Source of the DNA: Bugula neritina
Taxonomy: Eukaryota; Bryozoa; Gymnolaemata; Cheilostomatida; Bugulidae
Direction: 5' to 3'
Length of the DNA stretch: 64,000 bases
NCBI GenBank assembly: GCA_964035545.1
Contig: OZ037772.1
Location: forward strand, 7,894,889-7,958,888
Both the position numbers and the translations under genes were made by a program. The notes beneath the pieces were generated by a model that had not been told where the DNA came from, did no database searches, and saw only the letters and a program-made list of their open reading frames with translations. Below, one piece after another: positions 12,022 to 30,179 of the stretch (positions are counted from its first letter, which is position 1; every line of letters begins with the position of its first letter).

Positions 12022-13993
12022 CATACTAAGTTTATTTTCATAACTTTTAGTTTTTTTTACTCATATAAAATGAACATCAAAAAAAATTCATGTTGCTTCT
12101 AATCATTGCCATAAGTTCAAGTAGCATTATAATAAATACAGTTTTGCTGTTTTTGCAAGACAGTTATACCTGAGTAAAAATTTAGATGAGAGAAAATTAT
12201 TTACAGAATGATAAGCAGATACAAACTTGGTATTCTGGCAGACTGGGAGCTTAAAGTGTAGACAGATTTTTCACTACTGGTGCTGCTTGTTTCAAGATTT
12301 ACTGTAGTAGCTTTGGCTGTGGTTGATACTAGCAGTGGTACAGGGGTGGTAGTAGTATCAGGAATACTTTTAGGAGTAATAGTTGTAGTTGTATGAGCAC
12401 TATTTTTAATAGTAGGAGCGATAGGAGTAGTTGTAGGAGCATTAGTTGTAGTTGTAGGTGTTGTTGAAGTAGTAGTAGTAGTAGTAGTAGTGGTCCTAAC
12501 AACTTCTAAAATAAAAATAATAAAACTTTATGTTTGCATAGCAACTTAAGTCAAGTAAATTTAAAAAAGATATAGCTGACAAACTTACCTGAGTATTTGA
12601 GCTCGTAAATTCCAAAATTTCCAATGATGTAGACTTCATTTGAAACTTTGGATCGGACAATCTGTCTAGGATATCTGATTTGACATGTGTGAATTGGACC
12701 GGCGCGATCTGTATGGGAAATGCCTGAGCCAGAAACGCAAATAGATGATACAGAAGAGCTGTTTAGGTCTACCAACCGCAAGATTTGGTTGTTGTTATCA
12801 GCTACCAGAAAGGTATTGTTGTCAAGGAAAAGTAGGTATCTTGGATTTCTCATTCTTGCAGTGTTTAGTGGTCCATCATTGTGTCCAATGCCTGAAAGAA
12901 CATCCTCAGCAACCCCCTTCCAATTTGAAGATGTTCTAATGATTTTATTATCAAAGCTGATGTAAATGTATTCACCAAACAGGTCAAAGCTCATTCCAAA
13001 TACGTTCCTCGCTAAATAAAACACTGTACGAATGTACCAAGTTGACCCTACTTTAATAAGGCATCTGAGGTTCCACTGTCGACTCTCAAAAAAGTATATA
13101 ACATCAGTTTCAGATGGTGAGACTGTCATTCCAAAAGGATAGGCCGTTCCAGCTAAAAGAAATGGACCATCTTTTACATCTGATTGCCGACATTTTCCAG
13201 CAAGCTGGGATGTAACGTTGTATCTCCGATCAATTGTCCTGAAACAACTATTCCCCTGATCTGAAACCCATATGTGATTGTTACTTGCCGGGCTTGTTGC
13301 TATTCCATTTATATACCTAAAACGTGCACTTGAACCATCTAAATACCCCTCGTGAAGTTTTTCTCCACATATCCAACTCATTACTCTAAGATCACGGGTG
13401 GTGAAGATTGCATAGCCAATCACTAGCAAGTAGCTTCCTCGAACGTAATTGTCTTCCACGATGTAACGGAAGTCATTACTTCCACTTCTTCGAAGCAAAA
13501 TTCTCATCTCCTCGAACTGTATGCTAAAACAGATTATTGTGCAGGTTGAAACATTGTTAGAGATGTTTGCTAAAACTTTTGAACTTCTGTTGCAGACCGC
13601 AACAGTTTAATTTAATCACATATATACTAACTATGATCAGTGTATACAAGCATGCAGGTTTTCTTAAGTTGAGTTTTACCTGTCAGTTCGATTTTTGTAC
13701 TCAACAGCTCCATAGGAAGAATGCCAATACAGTTCTACCTAAAACATTTTTAGTAATTACATCTTCGGTTTACTATTGATGAATAAAATATTTATGTTAA
13801 TTTATTTTTGAAAGCTTTATCAAAAGAAAAACTATTTTATGTAATAAGAGATAAGGTGGTGATGTGGTCATGTGATTGTCCTTGTGTGTGCATATGCGTA
13901 TGTTTGCATCTGTTTGTGTGTATGTGCGGAGTAATGTACCTTCATGTATCCTAATACCAAACTTACACAAATCAAGATCATTTTGAAGTCCAT
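10632..13993 (-). CDS. NR2: NHL-repeat propeller receptor, Thr-rich stalk and TM
   Basis: Exons: 13967-13993, 13680-13738, 12589-13523, 12227-12505, 11556-11741, 11230-11304, 10956-11021, 10632-10669; 1665 nt, 554 residues. The leader starts MDFKMILIC. The ectodomain (residues about 29-341) has the motifs [22 protein letters not shown] and [15 protein letters not shown]. The stalk (341-434) is rich in Thr/Pro/Ser with long Thr runs. The linker carries a short coiled-coil-like stretch. TM is about 467-488 ([20 protein letters not shown]). The tail exons are all phase 1 and symmetric, giving [16 protein letters not shown], then a 22-residue piece, then the end [12 protein letters not shown]. 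The stalk exon donor (gtttgt) is weak but is the one that keeps phase. NR2 is the closest relative of NR1 and of the broken copy at 17.2-18.1 kb. It is head-to-head with NR3. Confidence 0.82.
11367..11455 (-). CDS. Candidate alternative last exon of NR2
   Basis: An acceptor at 11456-11457 (ttttag) opens an 89-nt frame in the same phase as the NR2 transmembrane exon. It would give [18 protein letters not shown]... and a stop after 28 residues. Used in place of the three downstream tail exons it would make a different, more hydrophobic tail. There is no transcript evidence; phase and splice site are the only support. Confidence 0.35.
11795..11929 (+). mobile_element. Single truncated retrozyme unit with a mutated hammerhead
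   Basis: This matches the second half of the 271-bp unit repeated at 41.6-42.7 kb. Hammerhead parts are at 11880-11926: stem I TCTGTG/CACAGA, core CTGATGA, stem II GGGG/CCCC. The conserved GAAA after stem II reads AAAA, losing the catalytic G (G12), so cleavage is predicted to be lost. A (TA)n tract follows immediately. It lies in an NR2 intron, antisense to the gene. Confidence 0.8.
11932..12018. repeat. (TA)n microsatellite
   Basis: Uninterrupted TA dinucleotides directly joined to the 3' end of the retrozyme fragment, within an NR2 intron. Confidence 0.97.
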
Positions 13994-14241
13994 AACTCAA
14001 TTAATTACAACTTTAACTTTAACTCCACATTTCATTAGAAATAAAAGTTGACTCATAAAACATTCCATTTGAAATTTGAACATAAAGATATATAGCTTGA
14101 TCAAAAATTTGAAAAATGAATTTTTGAGTCAAATTATATTTTCTATTTTTATTGGTTTCTCTTATTTATTTTTACACTTAAATAAAAGGTTTAAGTTATT
14201 TCGATATTCTTTTAGACAGAAAACTCTTCAAAGTACTCAAA
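13994..14241. promoter_or_regulatory. Candidate bidirectional promoter NR2/NR3
   Basis: Only 248 bp separate the start codons of the divergent NR2 and NR3. The stretch is AT-rich with TATA-like runs (for example AAATAAAAGG near 14180). The same arrangement, with about 250 bp, recurs between the broken copy and NR4. The inference rests on spacing alone; transcription starts are unknown. Confidence 0.5.
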
Positions 14242-16860
<2,619 letters not shown>

Positions 16861-17161
16861 CACTATAAGCAGGTCTTTTCAAGTGATTTTCGTTTTTAGA
16901 TCTTTGTTTTTGAAATAATTATAGAGAAATAATTATGATGATACTTAGTGTAATGTTACCCATTTCACAATTCCTATTTATAAGCATTACATACAAAATA
17001 CTTCAACAATTTTTTGATAAAGCTGAATATGAATTTACAAATGTTTTAATATTATACTAATTGCTCATTTGTTAGCAAAACATTCAAATATTATGTTTTC
17101 AAAAAATAAAGGTAATATAAATATATCTCACTAATCTTTAGTTACTCCAATCAAACATTCG
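16861..17161. other. NR3 3' flank
   Basis: Noncoding AT-rich DNA after the NR3 stop. An AATAAA near 17104 could be the polyadenylation signal. Homology to the NR2 ectodomain begins abruptly at about 17162. Confidence 0.4.
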
Positions 17162-18083
17162 GAAGCAACTTCTCTCCTGATCTGAAACCCATATGTGATT
17201 GTTACTTGCGGGCTTGTTACTATTCCATTTATATACCTAAAACGTGCACTTGAACCAGCTAAATACCCCTCATAAAGTTTTTCTCCACATTATATACAAC
17301 TTATTACATCAAGATCATGAGTGATGAAGAATGCATAGCCAGTCACTAGCAAGTAGCTTCCTCGTACGTAGTTGTCTTCCACAATGTAAAGGAAGTCACT
17401 ACTTTCACTTCTTTGAAGCAAAGTTCTCATTTCTTCTAGCTGTATGCTGAAACAGATTATTGGGCTAGTTCGAACATTGTTAGAATCTATAATGTTTGCT
17501 AAGACGTTTGCGCTTCTGCTGCACAGCACATCAGGTTAATTTAACCACATATACTAATTATGATCAATTTTACCTGTCAGTTTGACTTTTGTACTCAACA
17601 GCTCAATAGCATGAATGCCAATACAGCCCTTTCTGCAAAAATTTTAGTAATTACATCTTTGGTTTACTATTGATGAATAAAAATTCAATTTTAGTTTATT
17701 GTTAGAAGCTACCTGAAAAGATAAACAAGTTGATGGAATAAAACATAAGGTGATGACGCATGAATAAGCTGTGTACAATCAAGCAGGCTCAGCGTCATGT
17801 GATTGGCCTTGTGTGTGCATATGTTTGTGTATGTGTACATGTGTTTGTCTGTGTGCACATGTGTTTGTGTATGTGTACATGTGTTTGTCTGTGTGCACAT
17901 GTGTTTGTGTATGTGTACATGTGTTTGTCTGTGTGCACATGTGTTTGTGTATGTGTACATGTGTTTGTCTGTGTGCACATGATAAAAATGTCTAACATCA
18001 AAATGACAGACTATGCAGAGTGATGTACCTCTCTTTATCCTAATAATAGACTTACAAAAAACCAAAATCATTTTGAAGTTCAT
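17162..18083 (-). pseudogene. Truncated NR2-like pseudogene
   Basis: Minus-strand homologue of the 5' half of NR2. Leader exon 18056-18083 is 28 nt instead of 27 (one extra base, frameshift). Leader exon 2 (about 17571-17632) has an in-frame TGA where NR2 has GGA. The ectodomain start (about 17162-17450) has lost its frame after the segment matching [10 protein letters not shown], and homology ends mid-exon with no downstream exons. It is head-to-head with NR4, exactly as NR2 is with NR3, so it is the left part of a duplicated block. Confidence 0.85.
17821..17980. repeat. 40-bp minisatellite, 4 copies
   Basis: Four copies of a 40-bp GT-rich unit (GTGTTTGTCTGTGTGCACAT plus GTGTTTGTGTATGTGTACAT) in a pseudogene intron. 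NR2 has only a related unrepeated GT-rich stretch near 13880-13925, so the repeat expanded after duplication. Confidence 0.92.
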
Positions 18084-18335
18084 AACCTAATTAATTGCCA
18101 CTTCAACTTAAGCCCCATATTCTATTGGAAATAAATGTTGACTAATAAAACATTTCATTTGCAGAATTAAAAAGATTTTTTTATCCATAGCTTCAATCAG
18201 AAATTTGAAGAATGAATTATCAACTCAATCAATATATTTTTTTTTTGGTTGCTCTTGGCTACTTTTACACTTCAATTGAAAAATTTAAATTATTTTGGTA
18301 TTCTTTTAGACAGAAAAGTCTTCAAAATACTCAAA
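18084..18335. promoter_or_regulatory. Candidate NR4 promoter (former bidirectional region)
   Basis: 252 bp between the dead NR2-like leader and the NR4 start codon, homologous to 13994-14241. If the NR2/NR3 interval is a shared promoter, this copy now drives only one intact gene. Confidence 0.4.
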
Positions 18336-22812
<4,477 letters not shown>

Positions 22813-23540
22813 CAATGTAAGCAGGTCTTTTCAAGTAGTTATGGTTTTAGAATGTTTGTTTTGAAAATAGTTTTAATAGAATAATAATGATGATACTTCA
22901 TGTATTGTTACCAATTTTTACAAATCCTATTTAGTATTACACAAAAAAATACGTTGACAATTTTTTGATGGAGTTGAATATAAATTTATAAGTGTCCTAA
23001 TATTATACTGTTTGCTCATTTTCTAGCAAAACATATTTTAGATGAAATGTTTTAAATGATAAAGATAATATAAATATTGTTTACTAATCTTGCAAGATTT
23101 TTGCCAGATTTTGCGTAAATGTTATTACACTAAAATATATATATATATGCAAACTGAAATAGTAGCATTATAATATTGTTATATATATTTTTTTATATTC
23201 AAATTGCTTTTTGATTCATGTAATTTCGAATAATTTTTTCATCAGATTTTTAGTTTTAAATTTTTTAATCATGTTTTTGAAGTCATCTCATGTATACACA
23301 TTTCTCAATTGAGCCAAGCATGCGTTTCCTTTGCTAAGCACACTTTGTGGAACTATTATCAACATTAATTTTAGTTGTGTAACAGCTTTAAGCTAATCTG
23401 GTCCTCAACCATCACCTTTGTTTCAATGCTCTCAGGTGATTTTTTTTCTTTTTAGAAACTTGAGTCATTATATTTAATATTAGTCATATGTTTTATTAAC
23501 ATTATAAAAGGTTTTTTAAAAATCATGGTTTCAATTTGGG
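22813..23540. other. Intergenic NR4-NR5, convergent 3' ends
   Basis: NR4 (+) and NR5 (-) end towards each other here. AT-rich, with a short TA run near 23137. No exon or element identified. Confidence 0.5.
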
Positions 23541-26500
23541 CTACAGACGAGTGGATGTGTAGTTATAAGGGTAGAGTCGAGATGCTGGCTGCCCTATTGA
23601 GCCTTGATATGAAGTAGAACCTATCAAGTAGAACAATAAACTCAATCACAGATTTCACCAATTTCTTTCCACAGAAAAAATATTTTTTTATAACTTAATT
23701 TCAATTTTGCAGACTTTAACGGAAAGTCAGCTTAAAATTTAATTTTATGGTGGAATGATAAAGCGCTGAACCTCACACTTATGCATACAGAGTAAATTTT
23801 TCTTGATGGCAATTTGCTAAAATCAATTATTCTAATTTTAAAACAAAGGAATTATATTTGCTGTTAAACACACAATAATTTATCACTCATACAGCCTTTG
23901 ACAAAAAAGACTCGTTAAATTTGTATGTAAACCTAAGTTCTAAATAAAAAAGGTATTGGGTGAGTAATTTTGATGCACTCACCTCTGTCTATGTTTGACT
24001 TTGACTTCAAACTTTTCCTTGAACCTAGAATACAATAAAACTCTTTTAGAGCAGTTACAATTGGTTAGCAAGACTTTGGTATAATGTGACATTTTGACAA
24101 GCTATGGAATAGTTGGGAGGCTGACTAGCTGATATATTGACTTATTATGAAAATGGTACGCCGAAAACTTTGACTAATTAAAATATAGACTAGCTGTAAG
24201 GTTGGCTAGTTGGAAAACTAATTTTAGTTGACTGCTCTAAATTTTGACCAACCATGTGAAAAATTTAAATAGTTTAAATGTTGAAAAACTGACAGTGAAA
24301 CGTAGTATCATCAATACTATAGTCCGCTATTACAATATATCTAGATTAGTGCAAAGTTTTACGAGGACTAAAATTTTTAAAATAACCAACTGTGAAGTGT
24401 TTAGGTGATTAAACCAAATAGCCTAAATCACAAAAGCAGCAAATGAAAGCAGTACTAAAAATAGTTGCTGAATCATAGTTCATGTAAATATAAGTCTTGA
24501 CAGCACAAACTGTGCAGTCTACGCCTCACTTAGCAACCATCATCTCTATTCGTGAACACAAGGATTATACCAAATTTTGATCTTTTTGAGGCTTTATTTT
24601 TCTTCTTTTTCTTCCTACCGCTATCTGTAAAAAAAAGCTTCAACTAAAAAATGTGAAGCAGCAGTTCATGGCTGACATGCATAGAGCAAATTTGTTGGCG
24701 AGAACTAGGTATGCTACATAAATTTTTTAATATGATACATGTATATAATATACATAATAGCATGTATATTTAAAATAATTCATATTATGTAAACTATGTA
24801 ATATAATGCAGACTTTTGTGAATTGTGATGTTTGTATTGAAACTTGTAATACAAAGTATACTATATTACACCAGAGTGTTATATATGTCAAGTATATTTT
24901 GCGTATGACATAAAGCAAAAATTGTTTTAGCATTAGCTTCGAAAAATGTATCTAAATTTTTTCAATACTGAAAAGAAAATTATTTACTAAACTATGAACA
25001 CTATCTTTCATCTTATAAAACTGGTAGTAGCATAATACTGTGATATCTCATACAGAAAAGTTAGTACATTGTGATATGGTTGAATAAAAGTCACTGGTAA
25101 AATAAATTTGGTTTTAATTTTGACTAAATCTAATTCATTTTATTATAAATACAAAACATTTGATTTTAAAGTCAAAATAGTACACCTCTTTATATTACTC
25201 TTCTTATAGACAATATCTTGCTATATGAATTTAAAACTGTTGCTAATGATTTGTCATTTTCAGACTTTTAAAGCTTACTGTTTCACTGAGCATTTGCTTT
25301 GTTAAATCTAACCTCAATGTCAAAATGATATTGTAGTGAATTTTAGCGCATAGGCTAATAACTTGAAATTTGTCTTGCTAATTGTTCATTTTATAAAGTA
25401 AACTTTATGCAATTATTTAAGCTGATTTTGGCCAAGAATCAGAAGTGTGAGAATGGCGGGCCCGACTGAGTGTCGGATCAAATCTAACTAAATCAAATTC
25501 TATTTGCATGTTGAGGGCTCCAACATCTTCATGAGAACTCGGATTCTAGAACGTGATCAGCAAAAGATTTTTGAAGGGACTTTTTGCCAGTATATATAGA
25601 GGCGAGCTCACAGACTAGATCAATCTACCACTGGAGCTCGCTGGATTAAGACACACAGGACAACAAGCTGAGATATAGACTATTCTACTTATTACAGACA
25701 ACCTTTCCTGTTTCTTATATTACAGAGTTATGCTCCCCCACTTATTGCATTCTACCTACAAAACTACTACAAGACCACATTTTGCATTAACATACATACT
25801 TTTCTGCTGAGCCTTGCTGTGAGTGGTTGCTAAGGCAACAATAAGCAACACTGCCATTGAACCAAAACCAACAATGGCAACAGTCGTCTGGTTTTCTTTC
25901 AGCCAAGAACTGCTATTTGCAGCAAGTTGCTGAGCTTGCAGGCTTTCTGTGGTGTTGACTATCTGTCTGGTAATGAGAGGTTCTGTCACCCAAGACGCTA
26001 AAATTAACCAGACTCACATCTGAAAACATCGGCAAGATAAAGTTTTCTTGACAAGTGGCTGTTGAGAATTGATCTTTAATCAAAAATGTAATTTTATGTT
26101 TCAAGTTATAAATCATTTACTGAAGGGTTATCATATTTATGCTTATAAGCATTACACTTGGTCAATGTTTTCTAATTATTAAAGTGAACATCAGTTAAAG
26201 CTATGAAGGACAAAAAGCAAGTGTCAACCACTATTGCGTCACAAAACAATTATTTTTACAAGAACATGTGCAATTTTGTTTACCTCCCAACGTCAATTTA
26301 TAGATGGAAGTTTTTCCAGTAATAAAGAACCCAGAAGGAGACTTTGCCATGTGCATTGGTAACATCACCTTACACTTACTAATAGAATTTTCATAGTCAA
26401 TGCCAGTTACTTCTGGAGAAGTACAGACAGAAGATACTTTGTTTTGGTTCAAATCAACCAATCGTATTGCGCTGTTTCCATAATCCGCCACCAAGATTAT

Positions 26501-27985
26501 ATTATCTGTTATAAAAGTAATGTGCTTTGGGTTATCCACTTTAGAGATGTTGAGGAAGCCATCAGAGTATCCTGCACGATCAATGGAGAGAAGATATTTA
26601 AACTTACTCCACTCCCCAAGCCGAAGAATCAAGACGTTGGTCTTGGTAGCCAGATAAAGTATTTTTAATGACAAGTTTATGACAAAACTGTGCACAGTCT
26701 TTCTAAAAGAGGAGAGCGTAATGACATACCAAGTATAATCTCTAAAACAAAGACATTTGATTTTGCCAGCATTGTTATCGTATAAGTAGATCTCATTGGG
26801 TTGGTTTGAGCGCCTCACCAGCTCTATAGGTTTCCCCAGCTTGGCGACATCAAACTTGCCGCCATTATCACCGTTATTTTTGCACCTCCCAGTTACGTAG
26901 CTTGTTTTGTTGTTTTTGCGATCCAAGTCTCGTATGCAATGATTAGAATTGTCAGCAATCCATAAACGCCCATCTTCTCGGGGTGACGGAATAATTCCAG
27001 AAATAACACCGAATCTAGCTACAGAACCAGTTCCTTCCTTGTAACCATTAGATATCGAACTACCAGCTAACAGTTGGAAACTTTTAAATTCTTTGGTCGT
27101 ATATAAAGCAAATCCTGCAGCAAGTAGGTAATGACCTTCAACGTATGGGTCTTGTGTCATGTAGTTAAAATTGATATTGGCTTCAGCTTGTAAATCAGTT
27201 CTTGTGTATACTTGCTCTATACTCTCAAACTTTACACTGAAAATCGATTAGTCAAAACAAAATATTAATTTGAATTTTAAAAAAAAACTCGTCAAGCAAA
27301 TTTAACTACAATGCTTCAGTATAGTGTTCAAATATACCTGCAATATTGATACAGCATCACAGCATAAAACTCTATAAACAACAGAAGTTCTTAATGCATT
27401 AGAAATTAAACAATAAAAACTATTGCTTCAGTCAAATCAGCATTTAACAAACTAATGAGTATATGTACTATTGGATTGAAAAAAAGCTCATCCCTGCAAG
27501 AATTCTCTGATTTATAGCGCTTTTGTTAAATCCTGCTAAGACGTTGTGTTTACTAAGCCTTATGCTCTAACCCCTTATAGGCAATTTTTAGACTTACCAA
27601 CATTAATATTTACTGATATTATAAAATCTTCATGTGCCCCAACTCGTGGTAAGTTTTTATGACAAAAATTGTTCAGTTTTTCATTAATTCTCACAAGTAT
27701 TGATTTTGCCAATTAAATATTTTTTCATTGTGTCACACTTATTCTATTAAAGATGTTAATAATTAATTCATACCTTCCTATAGTGTTTGTGTAGCGGAAT
27801 TTTCCTTTTACTGGTAGTAGATTCTCTACTAACTGCAATCAACAAGAATTATTATATGAGAAAATCATAAAAGTTAGGAATCAATTGCCATTACTAGGAT
27901 AAAATGACACAAATTATTAAAGATAAAAAATTGTTATTATTCCAATGTTACTTACATATAATAAAAACACTAACTTTTTAATCAT
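23541..27985 (-). CDS. NR5: NHL-repeat propeller receptor with basic tail
   Basis: Exons: 27956-27985, 27774-27832, 26284-27236, 25800-25997, 24571-24624, 23983-24024, 23541-23620; 1416 nt, 471 residues. Leader MIKKLVFLLY + LVENLLPVKG. The ectodomain (30-347) has the motifs LYTTKEF, LWIADNSNHCIRDLDRK, TGRC and LVADYGNSAIRLVDL. The anchor exon has a Gln/Ser linker and TM about 386-406 (VAIVGFGSMAVLLIVALATT). The tail exons are all phase 1: GRKKKKKNKASKRSKF, RKSLKSKSNIDR, then STSYQGSIGQPASRLYPYNY and the end TSTRL. Reading through the 25800 donor would instead stop after 15 residues, a possible short form. The ectodomain is nearly the same as in NR6, but the anchor and tail are unrelated. Confidence 0.83.
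27485..27585 (-). mobile_element. Deleted SINE remnant
   Basis: Ends match the SINE at 32317-32521 at the equivalent place in the duplicated block (TTTTGTTAAATC; CTCTAACCCCTTATAG), but the middle is missing. The insertion therefore predates the block duplication. Confidence 0.5.
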
Positions 27986-29317
27986 CACGCTTAGAATTTG
28001 CACTTGAACGGGCAGCATAAAATAGCAATCTGGTATGGATTCAGATTGAGGTTTTCTAAAACTAAAATTGAGATGAAGAAAATTTTATTATTTTGCACAG
28101 ATGCTAGTAAAAAATACTAAAAAGACATATTTAGAATTTTTTAAAAGTGATGAAATGCCTGCAAATTTATTTAAAACATTTTAAATAAATATTTAGCTCA
28201 ACACCAAAAAAGCAAAATTAGGCAGAAATAAAAATAGAATCAATTAAATTAGATTTTATATTACCATTATATGTATTTTATGAATACCTAAAAAATATCT
28301 TTGCTGATATTCTGCTATAACTAGATGGTGTTTATGATGCGGTGTCACAAAACTCTGGTAGCAGTGTGACGAGTTCAAAAAGTCTGGTAGTCAGAAGTGT
28401 AAAGACAAGTAGCAGACAACTTGCTAGTCTAGTTGAGAGTAAATAGAGTTGTGAATATAAGTAGAATACTTTTTCAGCAAGATATGCACAGATCAACTTA
28501 TGAAAAAGACCTGACTTTTACAAGTAAAGCATCTGCTTTTATACTAAATTCATAAGTCTAAAAAATGCTACCACATTCCACACCGTGCGCATGTCTCGTG
28601 TAGAAAAGGCAATATTCATTAGCCAATAAATAGTGACTAAGAATGTAAACAATTATTGCGCAATAATACTTGCATAGGCTTGTGTGCCACACTAATTATA
28701 AGTGTAAGCTAAATAACAAAAGAGAGTGATATGTACTATAATAATTTATAAAGTAGAATTTGTGGCATGCAGCAGAAGTTGAATTATTTGTCTAAATATT
28801 TTTTTTATGTAAAACATCCTAAATACTCATAGAAAATTTGGCATCTTTAAAAAAACTAATTATCTCAAAAATGTTCATAAAGCCACACCTTCCTGCTATG
28901 TAATTTTATGAGGTAAATCATTTTTTTAGTTTCTGAGATCAATCATGGAAATGAAAAGATTTAAAATCATCTGCATGTTTTTATAATTTCTAGAGACACA
29001 ATTTGAAGCATGGTTTTACGAGACACAACTTGGCTTTATCAAAGAACTACAGTTAATTTAATTAGAATCCAGGTAATTCTTTTTAATTATAATAATATTA
29101 TGATTGGTAAGGAAAAAACCATTTCAGGGCAGGAATTTATTGGTGCAAATATTAACCTGAAAATTAGTAGCTACATCAAATTTAAAAAATACTTTTTGTA
29201 TTTTAGTGTTTTTATAGCAATATGCTACTTTTGATTAACTTGAAACAATAGGGCTCAAAAATAGTTTTAGCATCATGCAACTAGTAATTTATTTTATACA
29301 AAAGCAGCTGTAAAATG
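27986..29317. other. Spacer upstream of NR5
   Basis: Intergenic DNA shared with 32974-34259 in the other copy of the block. It should contain the NR5 promoter. No exon recognised. Confidence 0.45.
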
Positions 29318-29748
29318 TTATGTATAAAAGTATTGAATATCAAAGTGGGAGGTGCTCCGGCAATCTTTTTCACCTTGACCTTCAGATCCGACTTTAGCCT
29401 GCATATGACTGACTTTCTGATATTGACCCTGAAACTAAAAACACATGGCACTTATATTCAATTACAGTAGTATAAAAAGTGAAGTAAATTAGCAATCTCT
29501 TTCTGGTATAAAACTTACACTGCTGAGAAATTAAAAAAAGCAGGATTCCTGGTATTTTGTTTGAAACTGAGATTACCTTATAAAATCCAATAATTTTTAT
29601 GGTTAATAATAAATTTGTTTTCTTTTAAATGTGAGGTTTAGTTTCTTACATTCAGTGTTTGCTTTATAACTTGATGAATCATAGGGTTTTGGTGTCTTTG
29701 ATGTCTTCTTATTACGTTTTATCTTTTGGTCATATCTTCCAAGATTAG
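29318..29748 (-). CDS. Candidate alternative NR6 tail exons
   Basis: Exon 29650-29748 (99 nt, phase 1, donor gtaaga) codes NLGRYDQKIKRNKKTSKTPK and more. Exon 29318-29428 codes GQYQKVSHMQAKVGSEGQGE and more, to a stop. Both have good acceptors and the same lengths in the NR7 copy with mostly silent or mild changes, which suggests coding constraint. Their phases do not join directly (1 against 0), so an unseen short exon or separate use is needed. They lie beyond the stop in exon 30180-30316, so they would be alternative tails. Confidence 0.4.
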
Positions 29749-29813
29749 CTGCAAGACAAAAAGTTTACTTTTTAAAAATAAATACATAATATATGATATA
29801 ATATATATATTTT

Positions 29814-30167
29814 TTGTGTGCATGTGTGTGTGTGTGCGTGTGCCATGCATGCTTGCGTGTGTGTGTTTCGTGCGCGCGTTTGCGCGTGTGCGCGTGTGCA
29901 GGTGTGTGCAAGTGTGTGCGTGTGCGCGTATGCGCATGTGGGTGTGCGTGTGTGTGTGCGTGTGCCATGCATGCTTGCGTGTGTGTGTGTTTCGTGCGCG
30001 CGTTTGCGCGTGTGCAGGTGTGTGCAAGTGTGTGCGTGTGCGCGTATGCGCATGTGGGTGTGCGTGTGCGTGTGCGAGTGCGTGTGCGTGTGGGTGTGCG
30101 TGTGCGTGTGCGTGTGCGTGTGCGTGTGTGTGTGCGTGTGCGTGTGCGTGTGTGTGTGTGTGTTAGT
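29814..30167. repeat. GT/GC alternating tract, expanded
   Basis: About 350 bp of alternating purine-pyrimidine (GTGTGC, GCGC) with an internal repeat of about 122-bp period (GCCATGCATGCTTGCG at 29842 and 29964). The matching place in the NR7 copy (about 34785-34846) has only about 60 bp. Z-DNA-prone composition. Confidence 0.9.
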
Positions 30168-30179
30168 AATCTAGAAGGT

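Noticed and set aside
12190-12230. NR2 form ending by read-through of the stalk exon (LYLLIIL then stop)
   Set aside because: Possible as a secreted or anchored short form, but the phase-correct junction to the TM exon is better supported.
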